54,626 bases of DNA from Aalborgiella sp043769295 (GCA_043769295.1 JAYVJL010000076.1:1-54626), one strand, 5' to 3'; positions 15,187 through 24,472 are shown, counted from the stretch's first letter. Numbers and translations are program-made. Notes: generated by a model not told the origin, from the letters alone.

Positions 15187-16281
15187 TTAAATGGTTTTAT
15201 TTGACACGACTTTCAATGCTGTTGCACGCTCTTCTTTGGTCATTTTTGCCAAGTTTTGAACGGTTCCGAAGAATTTAACCCAATCCCCGCCCTGCTGCAC
15301 AAACAGCGCCTCAAATTGCGGCACACCATCGTCATACGCCGCCAGTGCGCCAAACGACGCGTTGTTGGCATTTTTGACCCAGGCGTCATAGCCAGCGTAG
15401 CCGTTCCAGCCCGTTTTTAGCTGTTCGTATTGCGCTTTAAAGTCATCGACTACTCCTAATTTCATAGCAGTTAAGGCATATTTATTGCCGTCTAGAAGCT
15501 CATTTGACTCGTAAATATCGAGTAAACGCAGTCTGGTCGCCCGCGTTAACGCCCGAAACTGCTGGCGTCGCCCGTCAAACACCGCATATTCGGCTTTGAC
15601 GGTTTCGGTACCGTAGGCTGCCAGCCAACGCGCACCGCCCAAGCGCTCTACCGCTGTGGCAAAAGACTCGTTAAAACCGGTATCCCCAGGCGCATACGCC
15701 ACTTGATGCGCCAGCTCGTGAAACACAATCCGGGCCAGCTCACCCTCTGGGTAGCTGATGAAGGTGCTGAGCAGGGGATCGCCCCCCGCCCAGTTGCTCC
15801 AACCCAGCGTGGAGTAGGCTGGTACGCCATAGACGCTGACTTCAAAATCTTGGGCTTTCAGGCTCTCTGCCTCCAGCCTGGCTTCCGCTTCCGAAAAATA
15901 ACCCCGATAGCCCACACAACCAGCCACCGGAAAGCACCAGGTTTTGAGGGTGAGCGACAGTTTGGGCGCAGCCACCACGTTCCAAACCACGGCTTTGCGG
16001 CGCACATCGGCATAGCGCTGGTAGCTGGCGTTATCGGGCAATTTGAGTTCAGAGACCGCAAAGTTGCGGATTTTCTGGGTCAAAGCCAAACGTGCTTTCA
16101 ATTTCTCCGGTGTGTCAACATCTGCCAGCCACACGTCCACGGGACGGGCGGCTTGCATCAAAGCCAGGTGACCGCTGACCGACTGCCAGTAGTAGCCCAC
16201 GTCCGCGCAACCGGCCAGGCCGACCAGCAGCGCCAAAGAAGCTGCAACAGCTGAGAAACGCGCAGCTAAAGGCTTTCGCAC
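15187..16281 (-). CDS. Predicted lipoprotein aminopeptidase (COG4324 family)
   Basis: A 364-aa zinc peptidase-like lipoprotein. The GTG at 16281, preceded by GAGGTGA, gives MRKPLAARFSAVAASLALLV then GLAGC with lipidated Cys25. The zinc site is HELAH (residues 188-192) followed by GFNESFATAVERLG, which supplies the third ligand Glu. These are the marks of the predicted aminopeptidase family COG4324/PF10023. It overlaps the end of the molybdopterin gene by 16 bp, so the two are translationally close. A degenerate short-repeat copy (15456-15500) encodes ELLDGNKYALTAMKLG in a variable helical region after the active site, without frame loss. Confidence 0.87.
   Translation of the reverse strand: MRKPLAARFSAVAASLALLVGLAGCADVGYYWQSVSGHLALMQAARPVDVWLADVDTPEKLKARLALTQKIRNFAVSELKLPDNASYQRYADVRRKAVVWNVVAAPKLSLTLKTWCFPVAGCVGYRGYFSEAEARLEAESLKAQDFEVSVYGVPAYSTLGWSNWAGGDPLLSTFISYPEGELARIVFHELAHQVAYAPGDTGFNESFATAVERLGGARWLAAYGTETVKAEYAVFDGRRQQFRALTRATRLRLLDIYESNELLDGNKYALTAMKLGVVDDFKAQYEQLKTGWNGYAGYDAWVKNANNASFGALAAYDDGVPQFEALFVQQGGDWVKFFGTVQNLAKMTKEERATALKVVSNKTI
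15456..15500 (+). repeat. Interspersed two-hairpin repeat, copy 3 (inside the aminopeptidase gene)
   Basis: TAATTTCATAGCAGTTAAGG then CATATTTATTGCCGTCTAG. Compared with the consensus, the loop AATAAATAC appears in the opposite orientation (ATATTTATT) while the flanking GGC/GCC stem is kept, as if the loop had been inverted. Degenerate but recognisable. Confidence 0.6.
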
Positions 16282-18341
16282 CGCTTCACCTCGACCAGGC
16301 AATCGTAAAACACCGGGCCTTGCCCCAAATCGGTAAGCTTTTGGCTGGTCACTTCATTCACATTGGTGCCGTTCAAGCCCAACTTGCGCCACCAAATCCC
16401 CAAACCATTGACCACACCCGGACGAGCGCGTTTCGACACCACCGCTTTGCACTGGTAACTGCCGCGCTGGTTGAACACATTGACCACATCACCTGAAGCG
16501 ATGCCACGACTGTGCGCATCATCCACATGGATCTCCAACACCGGTTCGGCTTCAATATCGCGCAAACTGGTGACGTTGACGAAGGTGGAGTTGAGAAAAT
16601 TGCGCGCCGGCGGTGAGATCATGGCCAGCGGGTAGATAGCGGATGAACCGGCCAGTTCATAGTTTTCCAAATGGTCGGGCAGGCCGTCCAAACCTTGTAT
16701 GGCCAGACTGTCGCTGAAAAATTCGCACTTGCCCGAAGGCGTGGGAAAGTTGCCGCTGGCGAACGGTGCGTCGGCTATGGCCAGCGTGGAAAAGCCTTTA
16801 TCCAGCAAGGTGTCGAAACTTACTTTGTTGCCAAAGGCTTGTTTGCACAGCGTTTCATCATCGTCTGCAAAGCATGCATCGGTATAGCCCATGCGTGTGG
16901 CAAGCTCTCTGAAAATCTGGGTGTTTGTTTTAGATTTGCCCACAGGTGCAATGGCGGGACGGTTTAGCATCACGTCGGTATGACCGTAGGTGGTATGGAT
17001 GTCCCAATGCTCCAGTTGCGTGGTAGCTGGCAGGATGTAGTCGGCGTAGTCGGCTGTGTCGGTTTGAAAATGCTCCAACACCACGGTGAACAGGTCTTCT
17101 CTGGCAAAGCCTTTGACGACCTGGCTGGAATCAGGTGCAACTGCCACGGGGTTGCTGTTGTAGACGATCAGTGCTTCGATTTTGGGGCCGAATTCTTCGG
17201 AGCTGGTTTTTTGCAAATCATCACCAATGGTCACCATGTTGATGGTTCGAGTGGCTTTATTTTCCAAATCTGGCCGTTGCAAAGCAGCCTTGTCCACAGG
17301 GAACATGCCCGAGCTGGACAACAACAAGCCTCCGGCCGGGTGCTTCCAGGCACCAATCAGCGCCGGCAAACACGCCACCGCACGCACCGCGTTGCCGCCG
17401 CCACGCACGCGCTGCATGCCGTAGTTCAGGCGGATGGCGGCTGGTGTTTGGTTGATGTAGCACTGGCCATAGTCAAACGCCAAGGACTTGACCTGTTCAA
17501 CCGGTATGCCGCAGACTTTGGCAGTGCGCTCTGGCGTCCAGAGCAACGCACGCGCTCTCAACGCCGGCCAGCCAACCGTATGTTTATCAAGGTAGTCGTG
17601 GTCCAACCAGTCGTTGACGATCAACTCATGCATGATACTCAGCGCCAGCGCGGCATCAGTGCCCGGTAGAAGCGCAATGTGCTCATGGCATTTGTCAGCG
17701 GTTTCCGTTTTACGGGGGTCGATACAGATGAGTTTGGCACCGTCGCGTTTGGCGGCCTGGGCATAGCGCCAAAAATGCAGATTGCTGCCGATGGAATTGC
17801 TGCCCCAAATGATGATGAGTTTGGATTGCGCAAAAAACTCGACCTTCATGCCAACCTTGCCACCCAGCGTGTAGGCCAAGCCCTCGCCGCCGGCCATGGA
17901 GCAAATCGAACGGTGCAGTTTGGAGGCGCCCAGTTTGTTGAAAAACCGGGCGGCCATCGCTTCGCCCTGCACCAAACCCATGGTGCCCGCGTAGCTGTAG
18001 GGAACAATGGCTTGCGGGTTGCGTGTGGCAATCGACTTGAGTTTGTCTGCAATATCTGACAGTGCCGCATCCCACGACACGGGCTCAAAACGCCCTAGTC
18101 CCTTGGGACCAACACGTTTCAAAGGTGTCAGAATGCGCTCGGGGTGGTAGGTGCGCTCGGTGTAGCGCGAGACCTTGGTACATAACACGCCGTCGGTGTG
18201 CGCATGCGCCGGGTTGCCCTGCACTTTGACGGCAATACCGTCTACAACCGTGGTCAACAAGGCGCAGGTATCAGGGCAATCATGTGGGCAGGCACCGCGA
18301 ACGGTGATGGATGCGGTCTCAAAGAGGGTATCGGTGGTCAT
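16266..18341 (-). CDS. Molybdopterin-containing oxidoreductase (DMSO reductase superfamily)
   Basis: A 691-aa soluble molybdopterin-guanine-dinucleotide enzyme. The N-terminal [4Fe-4S] site is Cys18-x3-Cys22-x3-Cys26-x27-Cys54 (ACPHDCPDTC and GVLCTKV). It is followed by HPERILTPLKRVGPKG, WGSNSIGSNLHFW and IDPRKTET, and a C-terminal MGD-binding domain (VFNQRGSYQCKAVVSKRARP). No Tat motif is visible at the start, so it is probably cytoplasmic. It is closest in style to the uncharacterised formate-dehydrogenase/thiosulfate-reductase-like proteins often annotated only as molybdopterin oxidoreductase, and the substrate is unknown. No separate electron-transfer subunit is adjacent. Confidence 0.9.
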   Translation of the reverse strand: MTTDTLFETASITVRGACPHDCPDTCALLTTVVDGIAVKVQGNPAHAHTDGVLCTKVSRYTERTYHPERILTPLKRVGPKGLGRFEPVSWDAALSDIADKLKSIATRNPQAIVPYSYAGTMGLVQGEAMAARFFNKLGASKLHRSICSMAGGEGLAYTLGGKVGMKVEFFAQSKLIIIWGSNSIGSNLHFWRYAQAAKRDGAKLICIDPRKTETADKCHEHIALLPGTDAALALSIMHELIVNDWLDHDYLDKHTVGWPALRARALLWTPERTAKVCGIPVEQVKSLAFDYGQCYINQTPAAIRLNYGMQRVRGGGNAVRAVACLPALIGAWKHPAGGLLLSSSGMFPVDKAALQRPDLENKATRTINMVTIGDDLQKTSSEEFGPKIEALIVYNSNPVAVAPDSSQVVKGFAREDLFTVVLEHFQTDTADYADYILPATTQLEHWDIHTTYGHTDVMLNRPAIAPVGKSKTNTQIFRELATRMGYTDACFADDDETLCKQAFGNKVSFDTLLDKGFSTLAIADAPFASGNFPTPSGKCEFFSDSLAIQGLDGLPDHLENYELAGSSAIYPLAMISPPARNFLNSTFVNVTSLRDIEAEPVLEIHVDDAHSRGIASGDVVNVFNQRGSYQCKAVVSKRARPGVVNGLGIWWRKLGLNGTNVNEVTSQKLTDLGQGPVFYDCLVEVKRCESL

Positions 18342-18380
18342 GCATCCATTTTAGGGAATTACCGGAAAGCCTGCCAAGCC

Positions 18381-19304
18381 TTAGTCAGCCCGTAGTGCAG
18401 ACTTAAGAGCTTCGCCAATTTCTGGTTTGCCTGCAAACGGGTTGGTCGGGTTGCGAATTTGAACCACATCTTCCATGCGCGTTTGCACTGAAGCGAGCGC
18501 TTTGGGATGGCTGTAGATGTAGAACTGGTCATTCGCAATCGCATCAAACACCTTCTGTGCCACATCTGCCGCGCTGACTTTGCCTGAACCGACAGCTTTA
18601 TCGCTCATGGCTTGGCCAATGAGCTGGCTTTTGGTGGGTTTCGCATCGCTGCTGGCAAATTCACCCGGCTTGTTGCGGTGGCTTTGTGAAATGCCTGTGG
18701 CTACAAAGAAAGGGCACAACACGGAGGCGCTGATCTGGTCGGTCACCAGCTTCAAATCTTGGTAGAGCGTTTCAGTCAACGCAACAACGGCATGTTTGCT
18801 GACGTTGTAGACACCCATGTTGGGGGCATTGAGCAAGCCCGCCATGCTGGCTGTGTTGACGATATGACCTTGGTAGGCGGGGTCTTTCTTGGCGGCCTCC
18901 AGCATCATCGGCGTGAAGACGCGCACCCCATGTGCCACTCCCATGACATTGACACCCAGCACCCATTCCCAGTCTTTCAGCGTGGTTTCCCAGATCAGGC
19001 CACCCGCACCCACACCGGCGTTGTTGAACACAAAATGGGGTGCCCCCCACTTGGCGAACACGGCTTGACCCATGGCCTCCACCTCGGCTGCTTTGGAAAT
19101 ATCCAGACGGAATGACATGACCTGACCGCCAAACTTGGCGGCTTCTGCCGTGATTTCAGCCGTGGCTTTGTCCAGCGCATCTTGCTGAACATCGACCAAA
19201 ACGATGTTCATGCCCAGCTTGGCACCAATGCGGGCGCACTCCAGGCCGAAGCCGGAGCCCGCACCGGTTAAGACAGCGGTTTTGTTCTTGAAATGGGAGA
19301 TCAT
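18381..19304 (-). CDS. Short-chain dehydrogenase/reductase (SDR)
   Basis: A 307-aa classical SDR starting at the ATG at 19304, preceded by AGGAAAG. The dinucleotide motif is TGAGSGFG (residues about 12-19), the NNAG motif is FNNAGVGAGG, the catalytic Ser is in VNTASMAGL and the Tyr-Lys pair is YNVSKHAV. The C-terminal extension (about 60 residues beyond the fold: YSHPKALASVQTRMEDVV) is typical of SDRs found in comamonad acyl-CoA catabolic clusters. It probably oxidises or reduces a hydroxy or keto acyl intermediate. It belongs to the minus-strand catabolic block. Confidence 0.9.
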   Translation of the reverse strand: MISHFKNKTAVLTGAGSGFGLECARIGAKLGMNIVLVDVQQDALDKATAEITAEAAKFGGQVMSFRLDISKAAEVEAMGQAVFAKWGAPHFVFNNAGVGAGGLIWETTLKDWEWVLGVNVMGVAHGVRVFTPMMLEAAKKDPAYQGHIVNTASMAGLLNAPNMGVYNVSKHAVVALTETLYQDLKLVTDQISASVLCPFFVATGISQSHRNKPGEFASSDAKPTKSQLIGQAMSDKAVGSGKVSAADVAQKVFDAIANDQFYIYSHPKALASVQTRMEDVVQIRNPTNPFAGKPEIGEALKSALRAD

Positions 19305-19389
19305 GCAAACTTTCCTGAATAGATGAAACGATAGATAAAAATACAAAAAAGAATTAAAAAATCTTGTGAACGAGTGAGATTCAGGCGAT

Positions 19390-20358
19390 TCAAGCCGCCA
19401 CTTTTTTCATGACATAGCCAATCCGCGGGAAATGCACATGCACCACGCCAGCACGTTCATCAACGCGGCGCAGGGTGTAGTGCATGCGCGAGCAGGCAAT
19501 CAGTTCACCCTCGGTTGGCTCTGGGCCAAACGCATCGCTGGCGATGGTAACCATGCTGCCCAATGGAACGCCATGTTCGTCCTGAAAAACTGAATTTAAA
19601 GGGTCATTTTTGACGTCAGCCGGCGTATTGCTTGCACATACAGCTATTGAATCTATAGCATTTGATTTGTGCAGGGTGCCAGGGCCAATCGCGGCCATGC
19701 GGTCCATCCACGCCAGTACCGCCGGTGTCGCATCCAAAATACCGGCCATGGCGGAAGTGCAATGGCGTGTGAACCACAGCGGGTGGTAGACCGCAAAGTC
19801 GGCAATGCAGGGCGCATCTCCCAGCAGGAAGGGCTGCTCTTCAACCATATGGCTGATACGGCGCAGGTAGGATTTGTAACTGGCCGCAGCATCCGCTGGC
19901 GGCAGGCGCGGCAAGGCAACGCGCATCTTGGCGCGGTCGTCGCCAAACGCTTTGGCGACCGCCACGTTCTCTGGTTTATTCTCTGGTAGGTTCAGGCCAA
20001 ACATCTGCGCCACCCCTGCAGGGCTGAAGTTGTAGGCCATAGCCGCCCAAAACAGCGTCGTGTCTGCCCACTGTGCCAAGATCCGTGCAACGCCTTTTTG
20101 ATGGGCGGGGTACAGTGTCGGCGTGGGGTGGAGCTGCTCCAGAACATCGCAAATCAGGGCGCTGTCGCAATAAATATCAGCGCCGATTTGCATGAAAGGT
20201 GTTTTACGGTAGCCACCCGTCAAAGCCACCACATCAGGTTTGGGCATGATCATCGGTATCACCACCGATTGCCAGCTGAGGTTTTTATAGCCCATCACCA
20301 GTCGTACTTTTTCAGAAAAGGGAGAGATGGGGTAGTGGTGCAGAATGATGTCGGACAT
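19390..20358 (-). CDS. Glutathione S-transferase family protein
   Basis: A 322-aa protein from the ATG at 20358. The N-terminal thioredoxin-fold domain (ILHHYPISPFSEKVRLVMGY, PDVVALTGGYRKTPFMQIGA, YCDSALICDVLE) and the all-helical second domain (PFLLGDAPCIADFAVYHPLW) are GST-like. It continues about 100 residues beyond a normal GST into a C-terminal domain (GVPLGSMVTIASDAFGPEPT), an arrangement seen in YfcG/DUF-fused GSTs of Burkholderiales. A short-repeat copy (19602-19666) encodes SNAIDSIAVCASNTPADVKN at the junction between the GST and the extra domain. It may conjugate or isomerise an electrophile arising from the neighbouring acyl catabolism. Confidence 0.85.
   Translation of the reverse strand: MSDIILHHYPISPFSEKVRLVMGYKNLSWQSVVIPMIMPKPDVVALTGGYRKTPFMQIGADIYCDSALICDVLEQLHPTPTLYPAHQKGVARILAQWADTTLFWAAMAYNFSPAGVAQMFGLNLPENKPENVAVAKAFGDDRAKMRVALPRLPPADAAASYKSYLRRISHMVEEQPFLLGDAPCIADFAVYHPLWFTRHCTSAMAGILDATPAVLAWMDRMAAIGPGTLHKSNAIDSIAVCASNTPADVKNDPLNSVFQDEHGVPLGSMVTIASDAFGPEPTEGELIACSRMHYTLRRVDERAGVVHVHFPRIGYVMKKVAA
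19602..19666 (-). repeat. Interspersed two-hairpin repeat, copy 4 (inside the GST gene)
   Basis: In the gene's orientation: AAATGCTATAGATTCAATAG, CTGTATGTGCAAGCAATACG, CCGGCTGACGTCAAAAATG. This is the full-length element, including the 3' AAAATGACC tail also seen at 50541-50601. It is read in frame as NAIDSIAVCASNTPAD. Confidence 0.8.
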
Positions 20359-20401
20359 ATTGATCGTTGTGGTATTTGTTGCCAGAAAATAAGCGGGTGG
20401 A

Positions 20402-22045
20402 TTAACGAGGCAGGGCACGCTGGATGATGGCGTCAAAGTCAGTTTGCGCACCCAAGGTGCCAAAAGCCTGCCCCCAATCGCCATCTAAACGAGATTGACA
20501 GAACGCGGTAAACACGGCCTCTGGCGCGGTTTGGTACAACAAGCTGGCTTGCACCACGAGCGCGACGTCTTGGGCGAGCCGACGAGCTTCTATTTCAGTG
20601 GCATCATCAATCCGGGTGGTCAATGTCGCTGCCAGATGATCCAAGGCGCGATGCGCACCCTTGGCGGGGGCCAGCTCTTTGGCCAGCGCAGACACGACAT
20701 CGGCTTTGTGCAGCGCACGCAGCAAATCAATCGCCATGATGTTGCCTGCCCCCTCCCAAATGGAGTTGAGCGGCATTTCACGGTAAATGCGTGCCATGAT
20801 GCCCTCACCGCCCTCTTCGACATAACCGTTACCACCCAGACATTCCATCGTTTCCTGGGCAAAAAGGCTGCCACGCTTGCAAATCCAGAATTTTGCAATC
20901 GGGGTCAACAAACGGCTCATCACGCGTTCATGTTCGTCGTTGGGGTTGTCAAATGCACGCGCCAGCCGCATGGACAAGGCCGTGGCGGCTTCGCTTTCCA
21001 GCGCCAAGTCGGCCAGCACATTGCGCATCAAAGGCTGCTCTATCAAGGGTTTGCCAAAGGCTTGCCGCTGTTGGGTGTGGGCGAGCGCAATGCTCAGCGC
21101 TTGTCGCATCAATCCACTGGTGCCCAGCGCGCAGTCCAACCGCGTCATGGTGCCCATTTCAAGGATTTGCGCGATGCCACGTCCTTCATCGCCCACCAGC
21201 CAAGCGGTCGCGTTGTGAAATTCAACTTCTGAACTGGCATTGGCTTGGTTGCCCAGTTTGTCTTTGAGGCGTTGGATGTAAATGGCGTTGGTGCTGTCAT
21301 CCGGCAATATTCTTGGCATGAAAAAACAACCCAGCCCACTGGCTGTTTGCGCCAAGACCAAAAAGGCATCGCACATGGGCGCTGAGAAAAACCATTTATG
21401 CCCTGATAGGGTATAGCGCTTGCCCCAAGCATCGTCACCGTCAAACGTTGCTTGGGTGGTGTTGGCGCGCACGTCTGAGCCGCCCTGCTTCTCGGTCATG
21501 CCCATGCCCATGGTGACGCTGTTTTTATGGGCAAGGGCTAGAAAGCGGGCATCGTAGGTGCGGCTCGCCAGTTTGGGCGACCAATCGGCAGCGATCGCAG
21601 CATTGCCCCGAAGCGCAGGCATGACCGCGTAGGTCATTGAGATAGGACAGAGGACGGACGGCTCCAGCTCCGTAAAAAGCATGAAACCCGCTGCACGTTT
21701 GACATGGGCATGTGGCAGGGTAATTGCCTCTACCCAAGGTGTTCCATGCAAACCCGCGCCCACAGCAGCATCCATCAAAGCATGGTAGCTGGGATGAAAT
21801 TCAACCTGGTCAATGCGGTTGCCCAAACGGTCATGGCTATGGAGTTGCGGGGGATGCACATTGGCGAGGCGCGCATGGGTTTGCATCTCAGCCGTCCCCC
21901 AAATTTGTCCCAACCTGCTTAACTCTGCAATATCCAAATTCGGCGCATTGAATTTCAAAGAAGCCAGAAGCGGTCGATTTCCTGACAGCAGGTTGTAATC
22001 AACCAACGCTGTGGCTTGGTTCAACACATCGTGGGTGGTTTGCAT
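20402..22045 (-). CDS. AidB-like acyl-CoA dehydrogenase family protein
   Basis: A 547-aa flavoprotein of the AidB branch (four-domain acyl-CoA dehydrogenase fold, longer than the 380-aa classical enzymes). The opening resembles AidB: YNLLSGNRPLLASLKFNAPN and VEFHPSYHALMDAAVGAGLH. FAD-binding segments are MGMTEKQGGSDVRANTTQA and KWFFSAPMCDAFLVLAQ. The late part has MECLGGNGYVEEGG and IYREMPLNSIWEGAGNIMA, which contain the usual glutamate region. AidB in E. coli binds DNA and is linked to alkylation defence, but in this cluster a catabolic acyl-CoA dehydrogenase role is equally possible. It is preceded by an MDR reductase gene and followed by the GST gene on the same strand. Confidence 0.88.
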   Translation of the reverse strand: MQTTHDVLNQATALVDYNLLSGNRPLLASLKFNAPNLDIAELSRLGQIWGTAEMQTHARLANVHPPQLHSHDRLGNRIDQVEFHPSYHALMDAAVGAGLHGTPWVEAITLPHAHVKRAAGFMLFTELEPSVLCPISMTYAVMPALRGNAAIAADWSPKLASRTYDARFLALAHKNSVTMGMGMTEKQGGSDVRANTTQATFDGDDAWGKRYTLSGHKWFFSAPMCDAFLVLAQTASGLGCFFMPRILPDDSTNAIYIQRLKDKLGNQANASSEVEFHNATAWLVGDEGRGIAQILEMGTMTRLDCALGTSGLMRQALSIALAHTQQRQAFGKPLIEQPLMRNVLADLALESEAATALSMRLARAFDNPNDEHERVMSRLLTPIAKFWICKRGSLFAQETMECLGGNGYVEEGGEGIMARIYREMPLNSIWEGAGNIMAIDLLRALHKADVVSALAKELAPAKGAHRALDHLAATLTTRIDDATEIEARRLAQDVALVVQASLLYQTAPEAVFTAFCQSRLDGDWGQAFGTLGAQTDFDAIIQRALPR

Positions 22046-22080
22046 AAGACTCCTTGGCACGACCCTACATGCAGATCGCT

Positions 22081-23097
22081 TCAGACCAGTTGGACCAACT
22101 GCTTGCCAAAGTTTTTGCCACTGAGCAAGCCTAGAAAAGCCTCAGGCGCAGACTCAATGCCTTGAGCGATGGATTCACGGAATTTGAGTTTTCCTGTAGC
22201 CACCAAGCCACCCAATTCTTTCAACGCCTCTGGCCAGTGCTCCATATGCTCGGACACAATAAAACCTCGCATGATGAGCCGGCTCATCAAAAACAACTGT
22301 GGCTGGGTGATCGGCACGGGTGCGCCGTTGTAACCGGCAATCATGCCGCAAAGCGCAATACGGCCAAAGGCATTCATGCGGCTGAGCACCACATCCAAAA
22401 TCACACCACCCACATTTTCAAAATAGCCATCAATGCCATCTGGCGTGGCTTCTTTGAGCGCCAAGTACAACGCTTTTGGATCGGGATAGGCTTTGTAATC
22501 AATACAGGCATCAAAACCCAATTCATCCACCACATATTTGCATTTTTCTGCGCCACCAGCAAAACCGACCACGCGGCAACCTTTGGCCTTGGCCAGCTGA
22601 CCGACCACACTGCCCACAGCACCACTGGCAGCACTGACGGCAATAGTTTGGCCGGCTTTAGGTTCACAGATTTTCATCAAACCATACCAAGCAGTCACGC
22701 CTGGCATACCGACTGAACCCAGATAAGCGCTCAAGGGGATGTGCGTCGTGTCCACCTTGCGTAAAGCACCTACGGCGTTGGCGTCAACCACGCTGTATTG
22801 CTGCCAACCGCCCATGCCCACCACCTTGTCGCCAACCGCAAACTTGGCATGTCGACTTTCTACAATGACACCCGATGTGCCTCCGCCCATGACCTGCCCC
22901 AAGGGCTGGGCTGCCGCATAGCTCTTGCTGTCGTTCATACGACCGCGCATGTACGGATCCAGACTGAGGTAATGGTGTTGCACCAACACTTGACCTTCTT
23001 CAAGCGCTGGCGTCTCACTGCTGGTTAGTTTGAAATTGCTGACCAGTGCTTCACCGCTGGGACGATTGTCTAAAAGAATTTGTTTGTTGGTAGCCAT
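22081..23097 (-). CDS. NADP-dependent MDR oxidoreductase (CurA/prostaglandin-reductase-like)
   Basis: A 338-aa zinc-free medium-chain reductase. Family signatures: SLDPYMRGRMNDSKSYA, PLGQVMGGGTSGVIVESRHA, GMPGVTAWYGLMKICEPK, and the Rossmann motif AASGAVGSVVGQLAKAKGCR followed by VVGFAGG. The YFENVGG signature of the leukotriene B4 dehydrogenase/CurA group is present. It reduces alpha,beta-unsaturated ketones or acyl derivatives with NADPH. It lies between the hotdog thioesterase (upstream) and the AidB-like gene (downstream), consistent with an accessory role in degrading unsaturated or branched acyl chains. A near-perfect operator-like inverted repeat lies 26 bp upstream of its start. Confidence 0.92.
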   Translation of the reverse strand: MATNKQILLDNRPSGEALVSNFKLTSSETPALEEGQVLVQHHYLSLDPYMRGRMNDSKSYAAAQPLGQVMGGGTSGVIVESRHAKFAVGDKVVGMGGWQQYSVVDANAVGALRKVDTTHIPLSAYLGSVGMPGVTAWYGLMKICEPKAGQTIAVSAASGAVGSVVGQLAKAKGCRVVGFAGGAEKCKYVVDELGFDACIDYKAYPDPKALYLALKEATPDGIDGYFENVGGVILDVVLSRMNAFGRIALCGMIAGYNGAPVPITQPQLFLMSRLIMRGFIVSEHMEHWPEALKELGGLVATGKLKFRESIAQGIESAPEAFLGLLSGKNFGKQLVQLV

Positions 23098-23122
23098 GGC
23101 ATTGCCTTGTTAAAAAATAGAT

Positions 23123-23136
23123 ACCGATCAATCGGT
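23123..23136 (-). promoter_or_regulatory. Inverted repeat ACCGAT-CA-ATCGGT upstream of the MDR reductase gene
   Basis: Two perfect 6-bp arms with a 2-bp spacer, 26 bp upstream of the reductase ATG and overlapping the stop codon of the thioesterase gene. The form is typical of TetR-family operators, but no such regulator is in the window. It could also be chance, since a 12-bp palindrome is modest evidence. Confidence 0.35.
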
Positions 23137-23565
23137 TGAAATCGCATTAAACGAATGGCTGCTTTTAGAACCCGTGGGCAGTCGTTTGATATATTTGAAT
23201 GTGCCCGTAGCATGCGCGCAGACGCGACCTGCCTCATCAAAAATAGTGGCTTCTGTAAAAGCCAGAGTGGCGGTACGGTGGATCAAACGGCCTTTGGCAA
23301 CCAGTTTTCCGCGGGCTGGCTGCATGAAGCTTGTTTTCATCTCAATGGTTACAACACCCATCTCTGGAGACACACTGCGAGCGGCAACGGCCATCGTCAC
23401 ATCGAGCAGGGTCATACTGGCCCCGCCATGCGTGACATTGAAGGAGTTGAGATGCTCCGGTTTGGGCTCATAGTCAATTTGTGAATGCCCACCTTCAAAT
23501 AATGTGAGTTCAAATCCCAAATGATGCACAAAAGGGATATCGGCCCCAAACTCAATTTTCGGCAT
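23128..23565 (-). CDS. PaaI-type hotdog thioesterase
   Basis: A 145-aa acyl-CoA thioesterase from the ATG at 23565, which avoids overlap with the preceding gene. The hotdog core includes HLNSFNVTHGGASMTLLDVT, the HGG-x-D-type catalytic segment of the PaaI/YbgC group, then GVVTIEMKTSFMQPARGKL and ATIFDEAGRVCAHATGTFKY. It hydrolyses acyl-CoA esters, probably to release CoA from dead-end intermediates. It follows the SDR gene by 10 bp, so the two are almost certainly one operon. Confidence 0.88.
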   Translation of the reverse strand: MPKIEFGADIPFVHHLGFELTLFEGGHSQIDYEPKPEHLNSFNVTHGGASMTLLDVTMAVAARSVSPEMGVVTIEMKTSFMQPARGKLVAKGRLIHRTATLAFTEATIFDEAGRVCAHATGTFKYIKRLPTGSKSSHSFNAISTD

Positions 23566-23575
23566 GTCAGTCAAC

Positions 23576-24367
23576 TCAACCACCCGTAACGACAGACACT
23601 CCGCCATCTACCGCCAACCATTGACCCGTGATGTGTTTGCCTGCATTTGAGGCAAACAACAGTGTCAGTCCTTTCAGATCTTCATCGTCGCCCAAGCGCT
23701 GCAAAGGCGTTCCACCAATCAGTTTGTCTTCACCCAAAGCCTTCAACGTACCCATGGTCATTTTGCTTGGGAAAAAACCTGGACAAATGGCATTTACCGT
23801 GATGTTATGTGCACCCCACTCAGCACCCAGCGTACGGGTGAAGTTGACAACAGCACCCTTGGAGGTGTTGTACGCAATGGTTTGCATGCCTGCAGGATTG
23901 CCGTTCAACCCAGCTATTGACGCAATATTGATGATGCGTCCTGATTTATTGGGAATCATGCTGAGCTTGGCGATGTGTTGGCTCAAAATGAAATAACCCC
24001 GAATATTCAGGTTCATCACTTTATCCCATGCTTCAACAGGGTGATCTTCAGCAGGCGCACCCCATGCGGCCCCCGCATTGTTGATCAAAATATCAACGCG
24101 CCCCATCCGCTTGATACTTTCTTCGGCCAAGGCACGAATATCAGCTTCTTTACCGCAATCAGCGGCAATCCAATCTGCATCTATGCCCGCTGATTTGAGC
24201 TCTGCGACCGCTTCAGCCAGGTCTTCAGCTTTGCGTGAACTTAGCATCACCTTCGCACCTGCTTCGCCCAAAGCATGCGCCATTTGCAGTCCCAGCCCGC
24301 GCGAACCGCCTGTGACTAAAGCAGTTTTACCAGTGAGATCAAATAGTTGTTGAATCGTATGCGTCAT
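23576..24367 (-). CDS. SDR family oxidoreductase (gluconate 5-dehydrogenase/RhlG-like)
   Basis: A 263-aa SDR. Of three clustered starts (24388, 24370, 24367), the ATG at 24367 has GGAG 6 bp upstream. Motifs: TGGSRGLGLQMAHALGEAG, INNAGAAWGAPAEDHP, INIASIAGLNGN (catalytic Ser) and AYNTSKGAVVNFT (Tyr-Lys). The VNAICPGFFPSKM segment after the active site is typical of the RhlG/gluconate dehydrogenase group. Likely a 3-ketoacyl or hydroxyacyl reductase-dehydrogenase in the surrounding acyl-CoA cluster. Confidence 0.9.
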   Translation of the reverse strand: MTHTIQQLFDLTGKTALVTGGSRGLGLQMAHALGEAGAKVMLSSRKAEDLAEAVAELKSAGIDADWIAADCGKEADIRALAEESIKRMGRVDILINNAGAAWGAPAEDHPVEAWDKVMNLNIRGYFILSQHIAKLSMIPNKSGRIINIASIAGLNGNPAGMQTIAYNTSKGAVVNFTRTLGAEWGAHNITVNAICPGFFPSKMTMGTLKALGEDKLIGGTPLQRLGDDEDLKGLTLLFASNAGKHITGQWLAVDGGVSVVTGG

Positions 24368-24472
24368 CATATGCTCCAAAGTTGTCATTAAAAATATCGT
24401 TTCAGAATAACCCCAAGCTTAATTCCGTGTCCAGTCTGACAGGGTCTCCTAAGTGTCGCTGTCCACGTGAGG

